Assembly (NCBI GenBank): GCA_027625915.1
Contig: JANTQA010000047.1
Location: 9,176,001 to 9,240,000 of the forward strand
Length of the DNA stretch: 64,000 nt
Source: Anaeramoeba flamelloides
Taxonomy: Eukaryota; Metamonada; Anaeramoebidae
Reading direction: 5' to 3'
The translations under genes and the position numbers were made by a program. Under the pieces are notes generated by a model. It was not told the origin of the DNA, searched no databases, and saw only the letters and a program-made list of their open reading frames with translations. Below are positions 12,078-25,600 of this stretch, one piece after another. How positions within the stretch are numbered: the stretch's first letter is position 1; every line of letters begins with the position of its first letter.

Positions 12078-12533
12078 AAAAATAGGTTAAAAAGTTAAAG
12101 AAGCAAGATGATTTAGTTTTCAAAACATTTCAAGGTGAACCTGAATTTGGATATAATTAAAAATATTTTTTATCAGAGGGATAAAATTTTCTAAAATAAC
12201 TTTAAATTTTTAACTTATCCCTGGATCAAAATTCGTAAAAGTCAAAATACGAATTTTTATTCTAGGAAATAATCCCCGTTAGACATAAAATTGGTATATT
12301 CATAATCGTATGGGAGCAAAATCATAACACTTTTATAAATTAGAATATACAAAAACGAAATCAAAATTTTATTGGTTTCTTAATTCCTAAACTCTCCAAA
12401 ACTAAAAAAAAATTATAAAATAAAAAAACAAAAATTTTTTCTTTTATTAAACCCCACAGTTAATAGTTCGGAGAAAATAATATTTAAAATAAAAATAAAA
12501 AAAAATTAAAAGTGGTTTCGGACATTAATTTAT

Positions 12534-12669
<136 letters not shown>

Positions 12670-12727
12670 ATTTTTTTGAGATATAATACTAAATCTCTTC
12701 AATTTATATTTTTAGTTTTTATTATTA

Positions 12728-13865
12728 CAGTCAGTTTCACTTTTAAGGCACAAACTTTCAACGAAATTTAAGGCACAAAAAAATCTCAAATTAAGGCACA
12801 AAATTTGGAATTTTTATTTTTTATACTTTTTACCTTTTCCAAATTTCCCTTCTTAAGTTACTTGGGCTCTATGTTCCTTCTCTTTTTGTTTTTTTTTAGG
12901 TGTTTGGGAAAGGTAAAAAGTATAAAAAATCATTATAAGAATTGGTTGACCTGATCATGACTAACCCAACCAAACTTGTTCATGATCAGATCTTCGACGA
13001 ATTGAGCTGGACTTATGCAACTGAACTGAATCCAACGAATGCGATCTGAAACCAACCAAAGTGAACCGAATTGAACTTTCCGTACTATCTGTCGAGTCGT
13101 TACTTTGACTGGGTTTTTGCTGTCGAGTCGGTATCTTGTACTGGGATTTTGCGAAAACAAGATTTGGGAAACTTACAAAAAAAAAAAAAAAAATAAAATA
13201 ATAAAAAAAAAAAAAATAACACAAAAAAAAAAAAAAAAAAAAAAGCAAAGCAACTGAAAAGAAAATTTCGAAAACCAAATCTTATTCTTAAAAACTCAGC
13301 ACTTTATAGATTCAACCCATCTATAAAGTTCTAAATCAAAATTTAATAAACAGCCTTTTTCATTTGATCTATAGTTGTTCAAATATTTAGAACTCTTTAT
13401 TAAAACAACCTATGAGTGGCGATCCAAAAAAAACGACATAAAAGGAAACAACCACCAGCCCATTCAACACTTGGGGCACAAAAAAAACTTTTCACTGAAA
13501 GTTTTTTCTTTTTTCGATTATTTTTTGACTCTCTTTCATTTCTTGCTTTTCTTTCTCTTTTTCTTGTCTTTTTTCCGAAATAATTTATTCTTTTCATTTT
13601 TTAAAGAAAAGATATCCTTTGAGCTGTAATCCTGCTTACATTACAGTTAGGATAAAAAAACCCTAAATACAATTTTAGAGTTTCAGGCAAATAGGAGGTA
13701 ATTTTGTTGAATCACCTCTCCTCAACAATAAAAAAAAAAAAAAAATTTGGAATTTTTTTTTTACAATTTATTTTTACTAGAATTTGAATTTTGTGCTTTA
13801 ATTTGAGATTTTTATTGTGCCTTAAATTTCATTGAAAGTTTGTGCCTTAAAAGTGAAACTGACTG
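12728..13865. mobile_element. Palindromic MITE, copy K3, split by an insertion
   Basis: The left arm (12728-12815) and right arm (13743-13865) are the two halves of one CAGTCAG MITE, in the opposite orientation to K1. TA lies on both sides (12726-12727, 13866-13867). The halves are separated by 927 bp of foreign DNA bearing a poly(A) end. Confidence 0.85.
12816..13742 (+). mobile_element. Poly(A)-ended retro-insertion inside K3
   Basis: The 15-bp sequence AAATTTGGAATTTTT occurs at 12801-12815 and again at 13743-13757, directly flanking the insert. In intact K copies this sequence occurs once, so it is a target-site duplication. The right end of the insert is an A-run (after CTCAACAAT), as expected of LINE-mediated retroposition on the plus strand. 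The body holds a 100-bp hairpin (arms around ATACTTTTTACCTTTTCCAA), a less AT-rich block (12936-13160) with two partial ~32-bp repeats around CTGTCGAGTCG, then A-runs. I recognise no protein or known small RNA in it. Confidence 0.7.
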
Positions 13866-14115
13866 TATAATATTTGGCATTTTTTTGAACTAAATAGTCA
13901 AGAAAAATATTAAACAAATCTAATTATTTTTGAGTTTCTGATATTTTTAATAATAATAATAATAATAATATTTATTGTTGCCATAGTTTTATTTCTAGAA
14001 AGGGAATTTAATATTTATTAAATTTTTTTCTTTTTTATTCTATTCTTGATTTTATTAAGTAAATCATTTTATATCATAATAAAATATTAATTTTATTAAA
14101 TAAATTTTTTTTTTA

Positions 14116-14312
14116 CAGTCAGTTTCACTTTAAAGGCACAAACTTTCAACGAAATTTAAGGCACAATAAAAATCTCAAATTAAAGCACAAAATTCAAATT
14201 CTAGTAAAAATAAATTGTAAAAAATGAAATTCCAAATATTGTACCCTAATTTAAGATTTTTTTGTGCCTTAAATTTCATTCAAAGTTTCTGCCTTAAAAG
14301 TGGAACTGAATG
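14116..14312. mobile_element. Palindromic MITE, copy K4
   Basis: This is a 197-bp copy with both ends (CAGTCAG...CTGAATG, one terminal mismatch). TA follows on the right at 14313-14314, and A precedes on the left after a T-run. It is more diverged in the right arm than K1 or K2. Confidence 0.82.
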
Positions 14313-15809
14313 TAATTAAATTCTTGTTTTTTTTACCTTATTTATAATGGTTTAGTAACTTATAATTTATTAATAAAATAATCAACTGCCTTTTTTGTAT
14401 CTTACAAAAGTGCCATGATAATATCTAGATAATTCTTTTGAATTGTAATAAATACAAATATATCATTTTTTTAATTGTATTAAAGTATGATTTATTTTAA
14501 CATTTTTTTTATAATATTTACTCAAATTCAGCTAATCAATTTAAAAAAAATATTCAGCACAATAAAATCAAAAGAAAACTAAATCTATTACCTTTCCAAT
14601 CTACAAAATTGGTTATTTTGTGAATTGTAAAAAAATACTTTGGATTCATGATAATTATTCATACCAAGTAGTAAAAGATTGATTTAACATCTATATTTCA
14701 ATACCTAACCATTTTTAGTGAAAAATGTGTATTTATTTGGAATAGTGAGATTCTATTTTATAAGAGAATAAATAGCAAATCATGATATTTAACTTCATAA
14801 CGGTTAAAAAATATTTCTAATTTCTGTACTTTGTAACTTTTTAATTATTTTTAACATATTTTAGTTTTAGAAAAATAATAATTTAGTCATACAAAGATTC
14901 TTCAAAAAAAAACCATTTTGAAAAATAAACTAAAAGAAACAAATTAAATCTGTGATCGGATCAAATAATATTTTTCTTGTGGTTTTACACCTGGTTGGTG
15001 GGCTGATTGACATTTACATCCACAGGACTTTATAATTATTGAATTATCCTTAAACGCAAATTTATTATCATATGAGATTTACCAACAATAAGAAATACCC
15101 ATCATAATAGAAATCATCAAGTGTATTTTATATTTGTAATTCTCCGTAAGTTAAAAAAATAGCTTGACTTGTTCTTTTTTTAAAAACAGCAGTTTAAATT
15201 CAAAAGATTTATCAAAAAGTTTCAAATTAAATGAACTATCTAAAGATTGTTTACCATTTCGTTTTTTTTTTATTGATCAAAGTACATATTGTTCCTTTGA
15301 AAGTTTAGAGTAAGTCTTAAAAATAAGAGTCTTATACCAGAAGTCAACACTTTCACGTTTTTATTAATTTAAAATTGGATCTATAAAACTAGTCTTGTTT
15401 ATTTAGTTGTGGTTTTGTTTGATTTTTATTTATTAAAGGGTTTGTGTAAAAACAATTTATTCGATTTTTAACCAACATAAAATAAAACGACACAAAAGAA
15501 TGTTGAGATAAGAATAAAAGTTAAACAATTTAACATTCCCCAAAGTAGATCAAACAATTCAAGAAATAGTCTATTGTGGCCTTCTATTTTACTTGTGAAA
15601 TTAAAATTAATAAATAGTTTTTCAATGAGTACTTTAAATACTAGAAAGCAACTCAGCCACACCCAAAGTAAAAAATGTTGTTTTTCGAATCTTCTTTCAA
15701 AATATTAAAAAGTGATAATTTTGACTTTATGGTGGTAACTCCCTTAAGATTGAGAATCCCTGAAATGGGAATTAACATGACTTTATATTATCTGTTCAGC
15801 CATGTTATT

Positions 15810-16235
15810 TTTGTTCTTAAATTATTGATTTTAAACTTGGGGTGGATTTTAATATGTTTTGAAATGATTTATTGACAATTTATTTTTGATTTTTCCGAAA
15901 TCCAAAGATAAGAGTATTGATTCATAGGTTGGAAGGTATATTTTTAATATAATAATTTTTGATTTTTGGGATTTTATTTGTTACTATTGATTTAAATTAG
16001 GTTTTATTTGGAGCTTTTAATTTACTTTATTATTTTTAGGATATTGAGTAAAAGGAAAAGAAATATTCAATTAACAACACTCAAAATCAAAAATTATTGA
16101 TTCTCTTCGTTCTGATATATTAACCTTACTCTCTTTTATTCAGATTTTAGAAAAATCAAAAATAAATTGTCAATAAATCATTTCAAACCATATCAAAATC
16201 CATCCCAAGTTGAAGACCAATCATTTAAGAACAAA
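15810..16235. repeat. Inverted repeat with ~85-bp arms
   Basis: The left arm (about 15810-15895) and right arm (about 16150-16235) are complementary along their length; shared blocks include AATGATTTATTGACAATTTA. The ~250-bp spacer has no reading frame. No target duplication was found. The right arm ends about 435 bp upstream of the RasGEF gene start. Confidence 0.6.
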
Positions 16236-16672
16236 ATTAATCGGTGAACTAACACCCAAATTCAAAACAACTTTTTTTCTTGTTTCAGCCTTTATAAACC
16301 TTAAGATATTTAAAAAACTAACTAGTATGTGGGAGGGCATTTTGTAAAAGATATTCCTTTCTCAAACTTTCATAAAAAACTTTCTACTCAAAATATCAAG
16401 TTGAAACAATTTTCAAATCAGATTTTTGAGAAGAAACAAGTCTCAATTATGAAAATCAAAAACAAAAAATTAAGAATATGACTAAATCAAGTTGGATTTT
16501 TACAAGTTGAATGTCTTGTTAAAAAAATTCACACAATAAATCTTAAAAAAAAGAATAATCCAAAAATTTGGACTACACTAATCCTTTTGATGAGGAAATA
16601 ATTTTCTATTTTCAAATTGATTTTGACTATTTTCACATTTTTCTCATTTTAATTTGTAAAATTTTTTCTTGA

Positions 16673-19600
16673 ATGAGCAAAGCAACGAAATTAAAAATAG
16701 GTGACCGAGTAAAGGTAAGGAAAAATATTGGAACAATAAAGTATATTGGGAAAACAATAAATTCAAAAGACAAAATTGTTTATGGGATCGAATTTGATGA
16801 AAAAGGTAAATAGAAAACAAAATCGAAAAGAAAAAAAATATATTTTCTGTCAAATTTATTTTTTTTCAAAAAAAAATTAACAAAACATATTTTTTTCTTT
16901 GAATCTTTCACATTTAGTTGGTAAAAATGATGGTACGATCAAAGAGACAACATATTTTAAAGGTAAACAAAAGCATTGCAAATTTGTTTCTAAGCATCGA
17001 ATTGAAAAAATAAAAAAAAAAACAAACAAGAAAGGTAAAAACAAAAAGAAAAAAGTAAGTTCTGAAAGTGAAAACACTACCCCAAGCAATTCGTCACAGG
17101 ACTCGAACTCACAGGAAGAGTCTGAGTCTTCTAATGAAAATGAAAATGAAAGTGAATCAAGTGAATCTGAAACTGAAATAAAAAAACAAGAAAAAGAAGT
17201 ACAAGAAAAAGAAAAACAAGAAGAAGAAAAAATTGATTTAGAAATCGAACAAATTTGGAAAGAAAAAGGTTTGTTATTTTTCTCTTTTTTTGATCTTTCT
17301 TTAGGGGATCAAATCATTTTTTTGCAAAAAAAAAAAAAAAACCAAAATAAATTTTTGGAGAACATTTTTTGTAATTCACAGTTTTGACCAAAAAATTTCA
17401 AAAAAGAAATTGTTGGAATTAAAAAAGGTTTTAGACCTTAACAAAATTTCAATGTTTGGTGGGCTTGTCGTCTTCCAAAGGATTCATTTTAAATTGAATA
17501 CAATAACAATTTTGTTTGATTGAATGTTGATCAAATATTGAGTTATCTTTATTCAGGAACTACCCACCATCATGAATTTTCTTCGGACTTGAGGGGTGCG
17601 TTGTTCACTAAAAATGATAGTGTGAAAGTGCTTTTCTTTGGGCGAAAGAAAATTAAAAAAAAAAAATTATTGACCAGTTTGTACAAAAATGAACGGAAAC
17701 ACAAACTGCACCATTTGATCGAGTCAAACACACTCGGCTCCTTTTTTGAATAGCGTGTCATAAATTAACCAAGTGTTAATATTCGGAAAAAAGTCCGAGT
17801 AAAATCTGGGAAATCAAAAATAAAGACCAGTTTTTATTAATTATTTAAGAAAAAAAAAACCAAGTTTCATTAATTCTTCACGACAAGAATAGCACAAAAA
17901 TTGTAGTCACTTTTTTTACTTTACAAAACTTTGTTTTTTGAAATTGTTCCAAATTTTGAAAGGAAATTACAAGATCAAAATTCAACAGCTTTTAATTTAA
18001 AAGTTTTAACAAGTCAAACTTTTAAAAACATGTAATTTAAAGAACTTTCCACTTTTTGGTTTTCATAAAAAGAGTTTCAGGTTCTTGAAATTTAACAAAT
18101 ATTTTTCTATTCGATAACTTTCAGAAATTTCAATTAAAATTCAAAATGTTATCTTTTGTTATTTATTCTTTTTTACCCTTTTTTTGGTTTTTTAATGTTT
18201 GTATCAAGTATTTGATATTTGAAAAAATATGAAAGAATATCAGAGACTTAAATCTTGAAGACTGTCAGTCTAAAAGTTCCTAAAAAGTCTTGAAAGCATT
18301 TGTATGGGTTGTGCTATTCTTGTCGTGTATTTTGACGAATTTAGAAAAATTTTTGAAATGAGAAAAAAATACCAATCCCCCATCGTGTTTGATTTATGTC
18401 AGCCTCAAAGTTGATTGAAGATTGCTATTTTTTTTTTTTTTGTTGTTGCAAGGTTTGAATGGAGTAAAAAAACTTCTTTGGTGCATTCGAAAATGACAGT
18501 AATTGACTACAAGTAAGGGAAAGAATGTTTTTTTTTTAAGAAAAAAAATGTGGGATCTGAAGAGAGCAAGTCTTTTTTCTACAGACAAGTTGACTACAGT
18601 TCTCACGATTTTTTTGCGAATAATAATGTTTCAGATGGGGCTCTAAATAAAGATTGAGAGGGCGCTTGTAAAAACCGTTCTTTCAAATTTTCCGCAAATA
18701 CGACATGAACAATATTCAGAAGTTATAACCAAAGTGTTGATAAGAGAATTCTAGTGTTGTGAGAAAAATAAAATAAAAATACTTTTTATATTATCGTTAT
18801 ATTTCTTCTCTAATATTAAAACAATCATTACTTAAGAAAAAAAAAACAATTACAGTCTCTTAGATAAGTATAAGTTTCTTTTCATAAAAGTGGTTCGCAA
18901 AAAAACATAAAAATTATTCTTGAAAGTACCAATTGGAATATTTAATCACCCACAAAAAATATGAATTTTTTTTATATTTTATTGCTGAAGGAGGAAGTTT
19001 TTAATTCCTCTGGTTTGCCGTTAGGTTTTTTTTCATTTTCGAAATTAAGAGAAAATTTTTGAAATTTTCTTTTTATTTCTCAAATTAAAAAAAACCTAGG
19101 CACGCTACGGGACTCTACAACACTATACATCACTTGACGAAACTCTACAGCACTTGAAGAAATTTTCCTAATTCCTAAATTTTTGTTTGGAAAAACTTTC
19201 AAAGATAAAAAATCTAAATTATTATGAAAAATTGTAAAAAGTAAGTAAAAGATAAAAAGAAAAAGAAAAAGAAAAAGAAAACTAGTGAAGACAGAAAAAT
19301 GCAAGTTACTAAAAAAAATTTTTAAAATTATTCAAATTTATCAAATAAACCTTACCTGCCTCATCGAGTGAACTTAATCTCAAATTTAATTATTCAATAA
19401 ATCTGAGTTAGATAATTATTGAAAAAATTTCCAAAATTTCAATAAACAAAAAAATCAATAAGAAGAATTATTCTTCCTCAAAACTATAATTTTCAGAACT
19501 TAATATATACGAGTTTGAAAGGACCTTGTAATACTATACATTTATAAATAATTAAATATATTCTTACAAATGCGTTGTTCTGTTAAAAGGAATTATTTTT

Positions 19601-22600
19601 TTTTTTTAGTTTTTCTGAAAAAAAAAAAAAATTATCTCATAAAAGAAGTTCAAGTTACACTCAAAATATCATTTTACTTAAATTTCCTCAAAGGTAATTT
19701 AAGCGTAAAATCAGATATTTCACAATGGTTCAATGGAAAAAAACATACCCAAATTTTCTTTATTTTTAAAAATTAAAAACACAAAATTGAAAAGAAAAAA
19801 GAAAAAAGAAAAAAGAAAAAAGAAAAAAAAAAAAAAAAAGAAAAAAGAAAAAGAAAAAGAAAAAAGAAAAAGAAAAAAGAAAAAAGAAAAAAGAAAAAAA
19901 GAAAAAGAAAAAAGAAAAAAAGAAAAAGAAAAAGAAAGAAAGAAAAAAATGTTTATAAGGGGCATTTGGTAAAAAATCAAAAAAAAAAATGCTATCTTGA
20001 ATCAAGAACAACCAAAATCACAAACAAGATCCATTTGGTTAATTTGATTTGATTTGATAATTGGACATGAATTTTAATTTGGGGATCGTTATTTAATTGT
20101 TGTAATTTCTTTTTTCTTTTTTTGATCTGATTTGCTTTAAACCTTTGACAATTTTTTCCTTTTCTTTTTCGATTTTTTTTCAAGTTACCCATACTGTCTT
20201 GTTTTAAGGTTCACAGTATTAGCAAGTAACAACTTGATCTTTTTCCTTTGTAACTCTTTTTCCTAATATAAAGAAAATTCAGCTAGGGGAAAAACGGAAA
20301 AAAATTCAAAAATTAAATTATTCCTAAATAACAAACATTTCAATTTTGATTAAAACAATAATCTAAGTATTAAATTTTTATTCCAATACCTTACAAATAT
20401 GAAAACCAATACAATCTCTATGGGAATGACAAACTCCTTAATTTTAGATCTCAAAATCAAAAAAATAATAATAATTAAATTGATAGAAATTTTCAAACTT
20501 TAGACTTGTAATTTTTTAAATCTTTCCATTCTTCCAAAAAAAACAATATATAAAATAACAAAAAATTTCTATATTTTAAATAACAAACAGATGACTCTTC
20601 AATTCTTGAAGAAATAAAAAAAATTAATGAACAAATAAAACAAATTTCAATTAAACGGATGCCAATTGAAGAACAAATAACAATTTATGATGATTCTTTA
20701 GAAGGAGTGGACAATATAGAAATCACCGAGGAAGATGAACAAAACCAAGATTTAGGAATTCAACATTTAGAAAAAGATATTGAATCTCTGTTACAATCTT
20801 TAAAAGATGAAGACAAAAAAGAAGAAAAAAATCAAGAAAAAGTCATTGAATTAAAAACAGAAATTGAAAAAATGGGAAACAATGAGCTTTCCAAGAAAGT
20901 TGAAGAAAAAAAAAATTTATTAATTAAAACCTCAAATCAATTTGAAGAACTTAAAGAAGAAAATCAACAATGTAAACATGAAACGAATGATTTAAAAAAA
21001 TTAATAGAATCAATTAGATCTACCCATCAAATTAAAATTAGTTTGTTTATTTTCCTTTCTTTTCTTATGAATCATTTGTTTTTTTTTTTTTTTTTTGAAT
21101 TATTATTTTTTTTTACTTTTGTTTACCACAAATTTGGTACTGTCTCAAATAAAATAGGAAAATATAATTCTTCTTAGTAGGTGAGTTTTTCTATTTTTTT
21201 CAGATTGTCTAACTTGATTGTTTTTTTTTGACTACATAACTCATCTAGGAAAAAAACAAAATAAATTTTTTAATTTTTGAACTTAATCAAACAACAATAT
21301 TAAAATTGTTAAATAGCTTTTGTTTAATATTAAAAATTGATTCGAAATGAATATCGAATTCAAATTATTTCTAATTATGATTATCTTTTAAATATATCAT
21401 TGAATATATCGCAATGTGAATGATTTATATTAAAAAGTATTGTTACAATAATGTTTTTGTAGATATTTTTTAAAATCAATTTATTTCGATAGTTTTATAA
21501 ACTCTTTTCCAATAATTTCACCCCATTTAAAAATAGCATATCATTATTTTGTTTAAGAAAAATATTTCTTTAATCATGCTTTTAAAATAATTAAATATTT
21601 TATCTTTACTGATATTCTATCTTTTGATAATAATGTAAACCATTTTCCAGTCAAAGGTACCCAGTTGTGAAGAGTGAATTACATTTTTTTAAATGGTTTG
21701 AATGGATATTAGAAAAAAAAATTTATTTCGGAAATTTTAAAATTGAAATCATTTTTACATTTTTGCACATTTTTACTTTTTTTTTTTTATACCTAATTCA
21801 TTGACAAATTTTTTTTTATTGAAAGATCTCAAGTCACTTGGTAGAAGCGTGTTATTTTAAGGTTATTGAAATAGTAAAAATGATTGTAGAGAAACCATAT
21901 TTAATACTATTGGAATTTTATTTGGATCTTCTATTGAAGATCAAAATGAACATTGTTGTTTTTCTCAATAATCCCTAAGAATTTGGGTTTTTCTATTTTC
22001 AAGAAAATCTATTGATTTATTAATTTTATTTCTGGCAGAATATCAACTATTTTTAGATTTTTATTTTTCTACTTTTTGCTTATTTAATCTTCAAAGGTCA
22101 TTTATAAAAAATATTTGATATTTGGAAAAAATTTTGGGCATCTTTGACTGAAACATAGTTTAATTTAATTTTTATTTTGTCGAAAAAAGAGAAAAAAATT
22201 TGGAATTTCCATTATTTTTAAAATTTATGGGTCTTAGGTTTCATATCAGATGTGTATTTTCTTCTTTTTTATTCAAATTTTGTAAGAAAAAGAAATGTTC
22301 CTAATTTGAAAAAACAGTATTGGCAAAAAATAAATTCTTGAATAACAAAAAAATAAAATTAAAATTAAAAAACAAAATTGGATGAATATTTTGGAATAAC
22401 ATTTCTCAAATTATTACTGGGTTAAAATTATTAAAAAATAGTTTAAATCAATAAAATTCAAAGGAATTGAAATCAATATCAGCTGATTGATAATTGAATA
22501 TATCACCAGAAGAAAATTTTCAAATAAAAAATAAAAAATTTAAAGAATAAGTTTTTGTGTTATGTATTTAAATTTAAAAAAATTTGAAAATTGAAATCAA

Positions 22601-25600
22601 AAAACAAAAATATAATTTTTATTGAGGAAAAAAACTTTCTTTTTAAAAAAAACATGAAATTTTTTTAGAAATTTAACACAAACTCTTTTTTAACAAAAAA
22701 AAACAAATTTAATTTTTTAATTTATTCAATTATAGATGATTATAAAAAAAGAATCGAAAAAATGGATGAAGAAATTTTAAAAGTTGAAGAAAGAAAAAAG
22801 AATTTTGGAAATGAAATAATGACTAAAAAAGGAAAAGAATTGCTTGAAAAAAAAATAGTTCACTTGGAAAAGCATTTAAAATTTACAAAACAGCGAATTT
22901 TTGATCTTGAATTAGGACGATCAGATCTTGAGATTAGAATGAAATCTGGTATGTGATTATTTTCCCCTTATTATATTTTCTTTTCTTTTCTTTTTTTTTT
23001 TTCTTTTTAATTCAATTTTACTTCAAATAATAAAATTTTAACGATTAAAAAAAATAACATATTTTAAATGTTAATCCTTTGATAAAATCCAAATTAATAA
23101 AAATGAAAATAATAATAATATTGTTAATAATAAAAAAAATCAATAATAGTTATGGAATATAATGATAATGTTGATCGAAGAAATTGGAAACATCGTGTAA
23201 TGAAAAAGAACCCAGAAATTGTAGATCTTAGAGAAAGAGTTAACCCACTTCAAAGGGCAATTTCATTTGCAAAATATTATAGCGGGGCAAAAGTACAAGT
23301 TAATGAATTGTTAACAAAAAAAATTGTCAATCAATTAATTATGCAACATTTTGAATATGAAAGAAAACAAATAATTAGAGAAAAGGTTGAAGAAGTTTTT
23401 TCTACTCCTTGTAAGTAAAAGCATTATATTTTTAATTTTTTTTTATTTAAGGATGGTGTCATATCATTAGATTACAATATTACACAAGTGTACCCCCCCG
23501 TAAACTGAGAGAAGAAATTTTTTGAGATTAAAGTTCATTTTTAATGTTTCAAAAAAAAGTAACAAAAATGATTACAATACACACACACGAAACTTTTTTT
23601 TTATTTTTTACTGTTAAATAACTGCACTTATAATAAACATTATTAGTTAATAAGGAGATCTTTGATCAAAAATTTATTTTTAAAGATATACAATTTATTA
23701 TGACAAATTCAATTTTTTCAATAAGATTTTTTTCAAATTTAATCATACAAAATTAAAAAAATTCATTTTTTGATTGAAGGGGTTAGCCTCGAACTACAGA
23801 GAAGCCTAAGATTAAAGTATGTTTTTCTTGAAGTGTAAATCCTATTTAGTGCTATATCATTCAAACGTTTTTAAAAAATCAATTAGTACAGTAGTACTAT
23901 TTGTTGATCCTATCAATTAAAAATAATCCTTTTATTAGTAAAAAAACTCAACAATTTCAGAAAAAAAATCTCGATTTCACAACAAATTTAAAGGTTGAAT
24001 TATAAATTTTCAGACTACAAGTTGGGAATTATCTTTCTTAAATTTATCACGAAATGTAGATTAATTGCTAAAAAATTAGTTTTTTTTTTAAAAAATTAAA
24101 AAATTAACCAATAGATTTTTTTGAATAATTATTTCTGAAATATTGGGAATATATTGATGTGAAATTAGCTTTATAAAAAAGAAACTAAAATAATTAGTCT
24201 TTTGGGGTTTTATGTTGATGATTATTGAGTTAATCTTTGAGATTGAAAAAATAGTTACTTTTAAGGGTTTCTATATTATGAATTATTAAATTCTGGAATA
24301 CAATTAGTTAGTGTTTCAATTTTTAGATTTGGAAAAGGAATCAAAAAAAAATTTCCCAAAATGAAAATTTTTAATAGCGACCATTAGTAAAAAATCCAAT
24401 AATTTATTGTGCAATAATATTTAGAATAGATTTTTTCGAGTCACAGAAACCAGGTGAATCATGTAGCACTAATGTAATTTATAGCCTAATTACAAGATAC
24501 TTTAATTATAGACGAATCTATGGTGACACTAATCCCTTAAGAATTTACTTTATTATCTTTAGAAAGTATTTTTACATTTAAAATAAATCTTTTAAATGGA
24601 GAATCAATTATTTGGACTAGTAAAAAATTATTTGTGGATTTTATTTGAAAAAATTGTTTTTTTTTATTTTGAAGGCAAATTAATTTCCTCTTACATTCGT
24701 TAGATTTTCCAGAATTTAAGTTTATAAATTTTAATAAAGAGTCATAATTTTCTTTATCATTAGCCAATGACAAGATAAATAATGAGTCTTTATTCTGAAC
24801 AATATCAAAAGATATTATTCTTTTGTTGTTTATTTTTTTTGTCTCTTTCAAATTAAAGAATTAATCCAAATTATTCAATTTTTTTCATAGAATGGGAAGT
24901 ACCATAAAAAATGATCGATATATTCAATAATTTCAAAATTAGAAAGGATTTTTGCATAAGTTGCAGAATTTTGATTTTATTATGTTCTTATCATAAACAT
25001 AAAAATATCTGTTTAGATAATTTGTGAAATTTCTTAATTTTAATTTGGAAATAGAACCAACCTATTTTTAAAATATTTTGTAGTTTGTTTTTTAATAAAG
25101 AAATAAATTAAAAGATTTTTGAAATTTTACTTTTTATTTCTTAAATAAAAAAAAAAAAAAAAATATGACTGTTCATTTATATTATTGTTATATCTAATAA
25201 TTTTTAAATATTCCTGACCTTTCCACTCATAACTATTTATTATTAATTTTTGTCTAAAATTATTTAGATTTGCATTTATTAATTTTAAGTTTTCTATTTC
25301 CCAATTAATATTTTCATTATCTTTTTTTGGAAACTTTAAAATTTTTGATATATGTCCAAAAATCGAGCATTTCTAATTTATTTTTCGATTTCTATTTTTT
25401 TTGTAAATTGAGATTCTGGCTTTGTCTATTTTTAGCTTCAGTTTTACAAATAAGTCTAGGAGAGTGTGTATTGATTTTTAAAAATTTTGTGACTTTTTTA
25501 TTTATTCAAACATCTATCTCGTTAAAATATTTTTTGAGTTAGATTAAAGAAAACTATCCCAGAAGATAATTGAAAAATCTTCATTTTTATTAAGCTATTT

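Larger units (their letters stand above)
17269..20590 (+). other. Long intron 2 of the RasGEF gene
   Basis: The donor is GTTTGT and the acceptor AACAAACAG. The 3.3 kb contains a 449-bp inverted-terminal-repeat element (17879-18327), hairpin modules (18999-19160), a purine microsatellite (19789-19950) and dispersed repeat copy E2. A reading frame at 17520-17753 is discussed under rejected items. Confidence 0.75.

Noticed and set aside
15468..15875. Two adjacent 64-66 codon frames on opposite strands
   Set aside because: Both are hydrophobic T-rich frames. One overlaps an inverted-repeat arm, and neither has a recognisable domain.
17520..17753. A 77-codon frame (SYLYSGTTHHHEFSSDLRG) in RasGEF intron 2
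   Set aside because: It starts with TTG, cannot be joined in phase with both neighbouring exons without leaving its own stop, and resembles no family I know. It is less AT-rich than its surroundings, so it may be part of an unidentified repeat.
19720..20011. Lys-Glu and Phe-Leu reading frames
   Set aside because: They are translations of the purine tract; no codon bias or homology.
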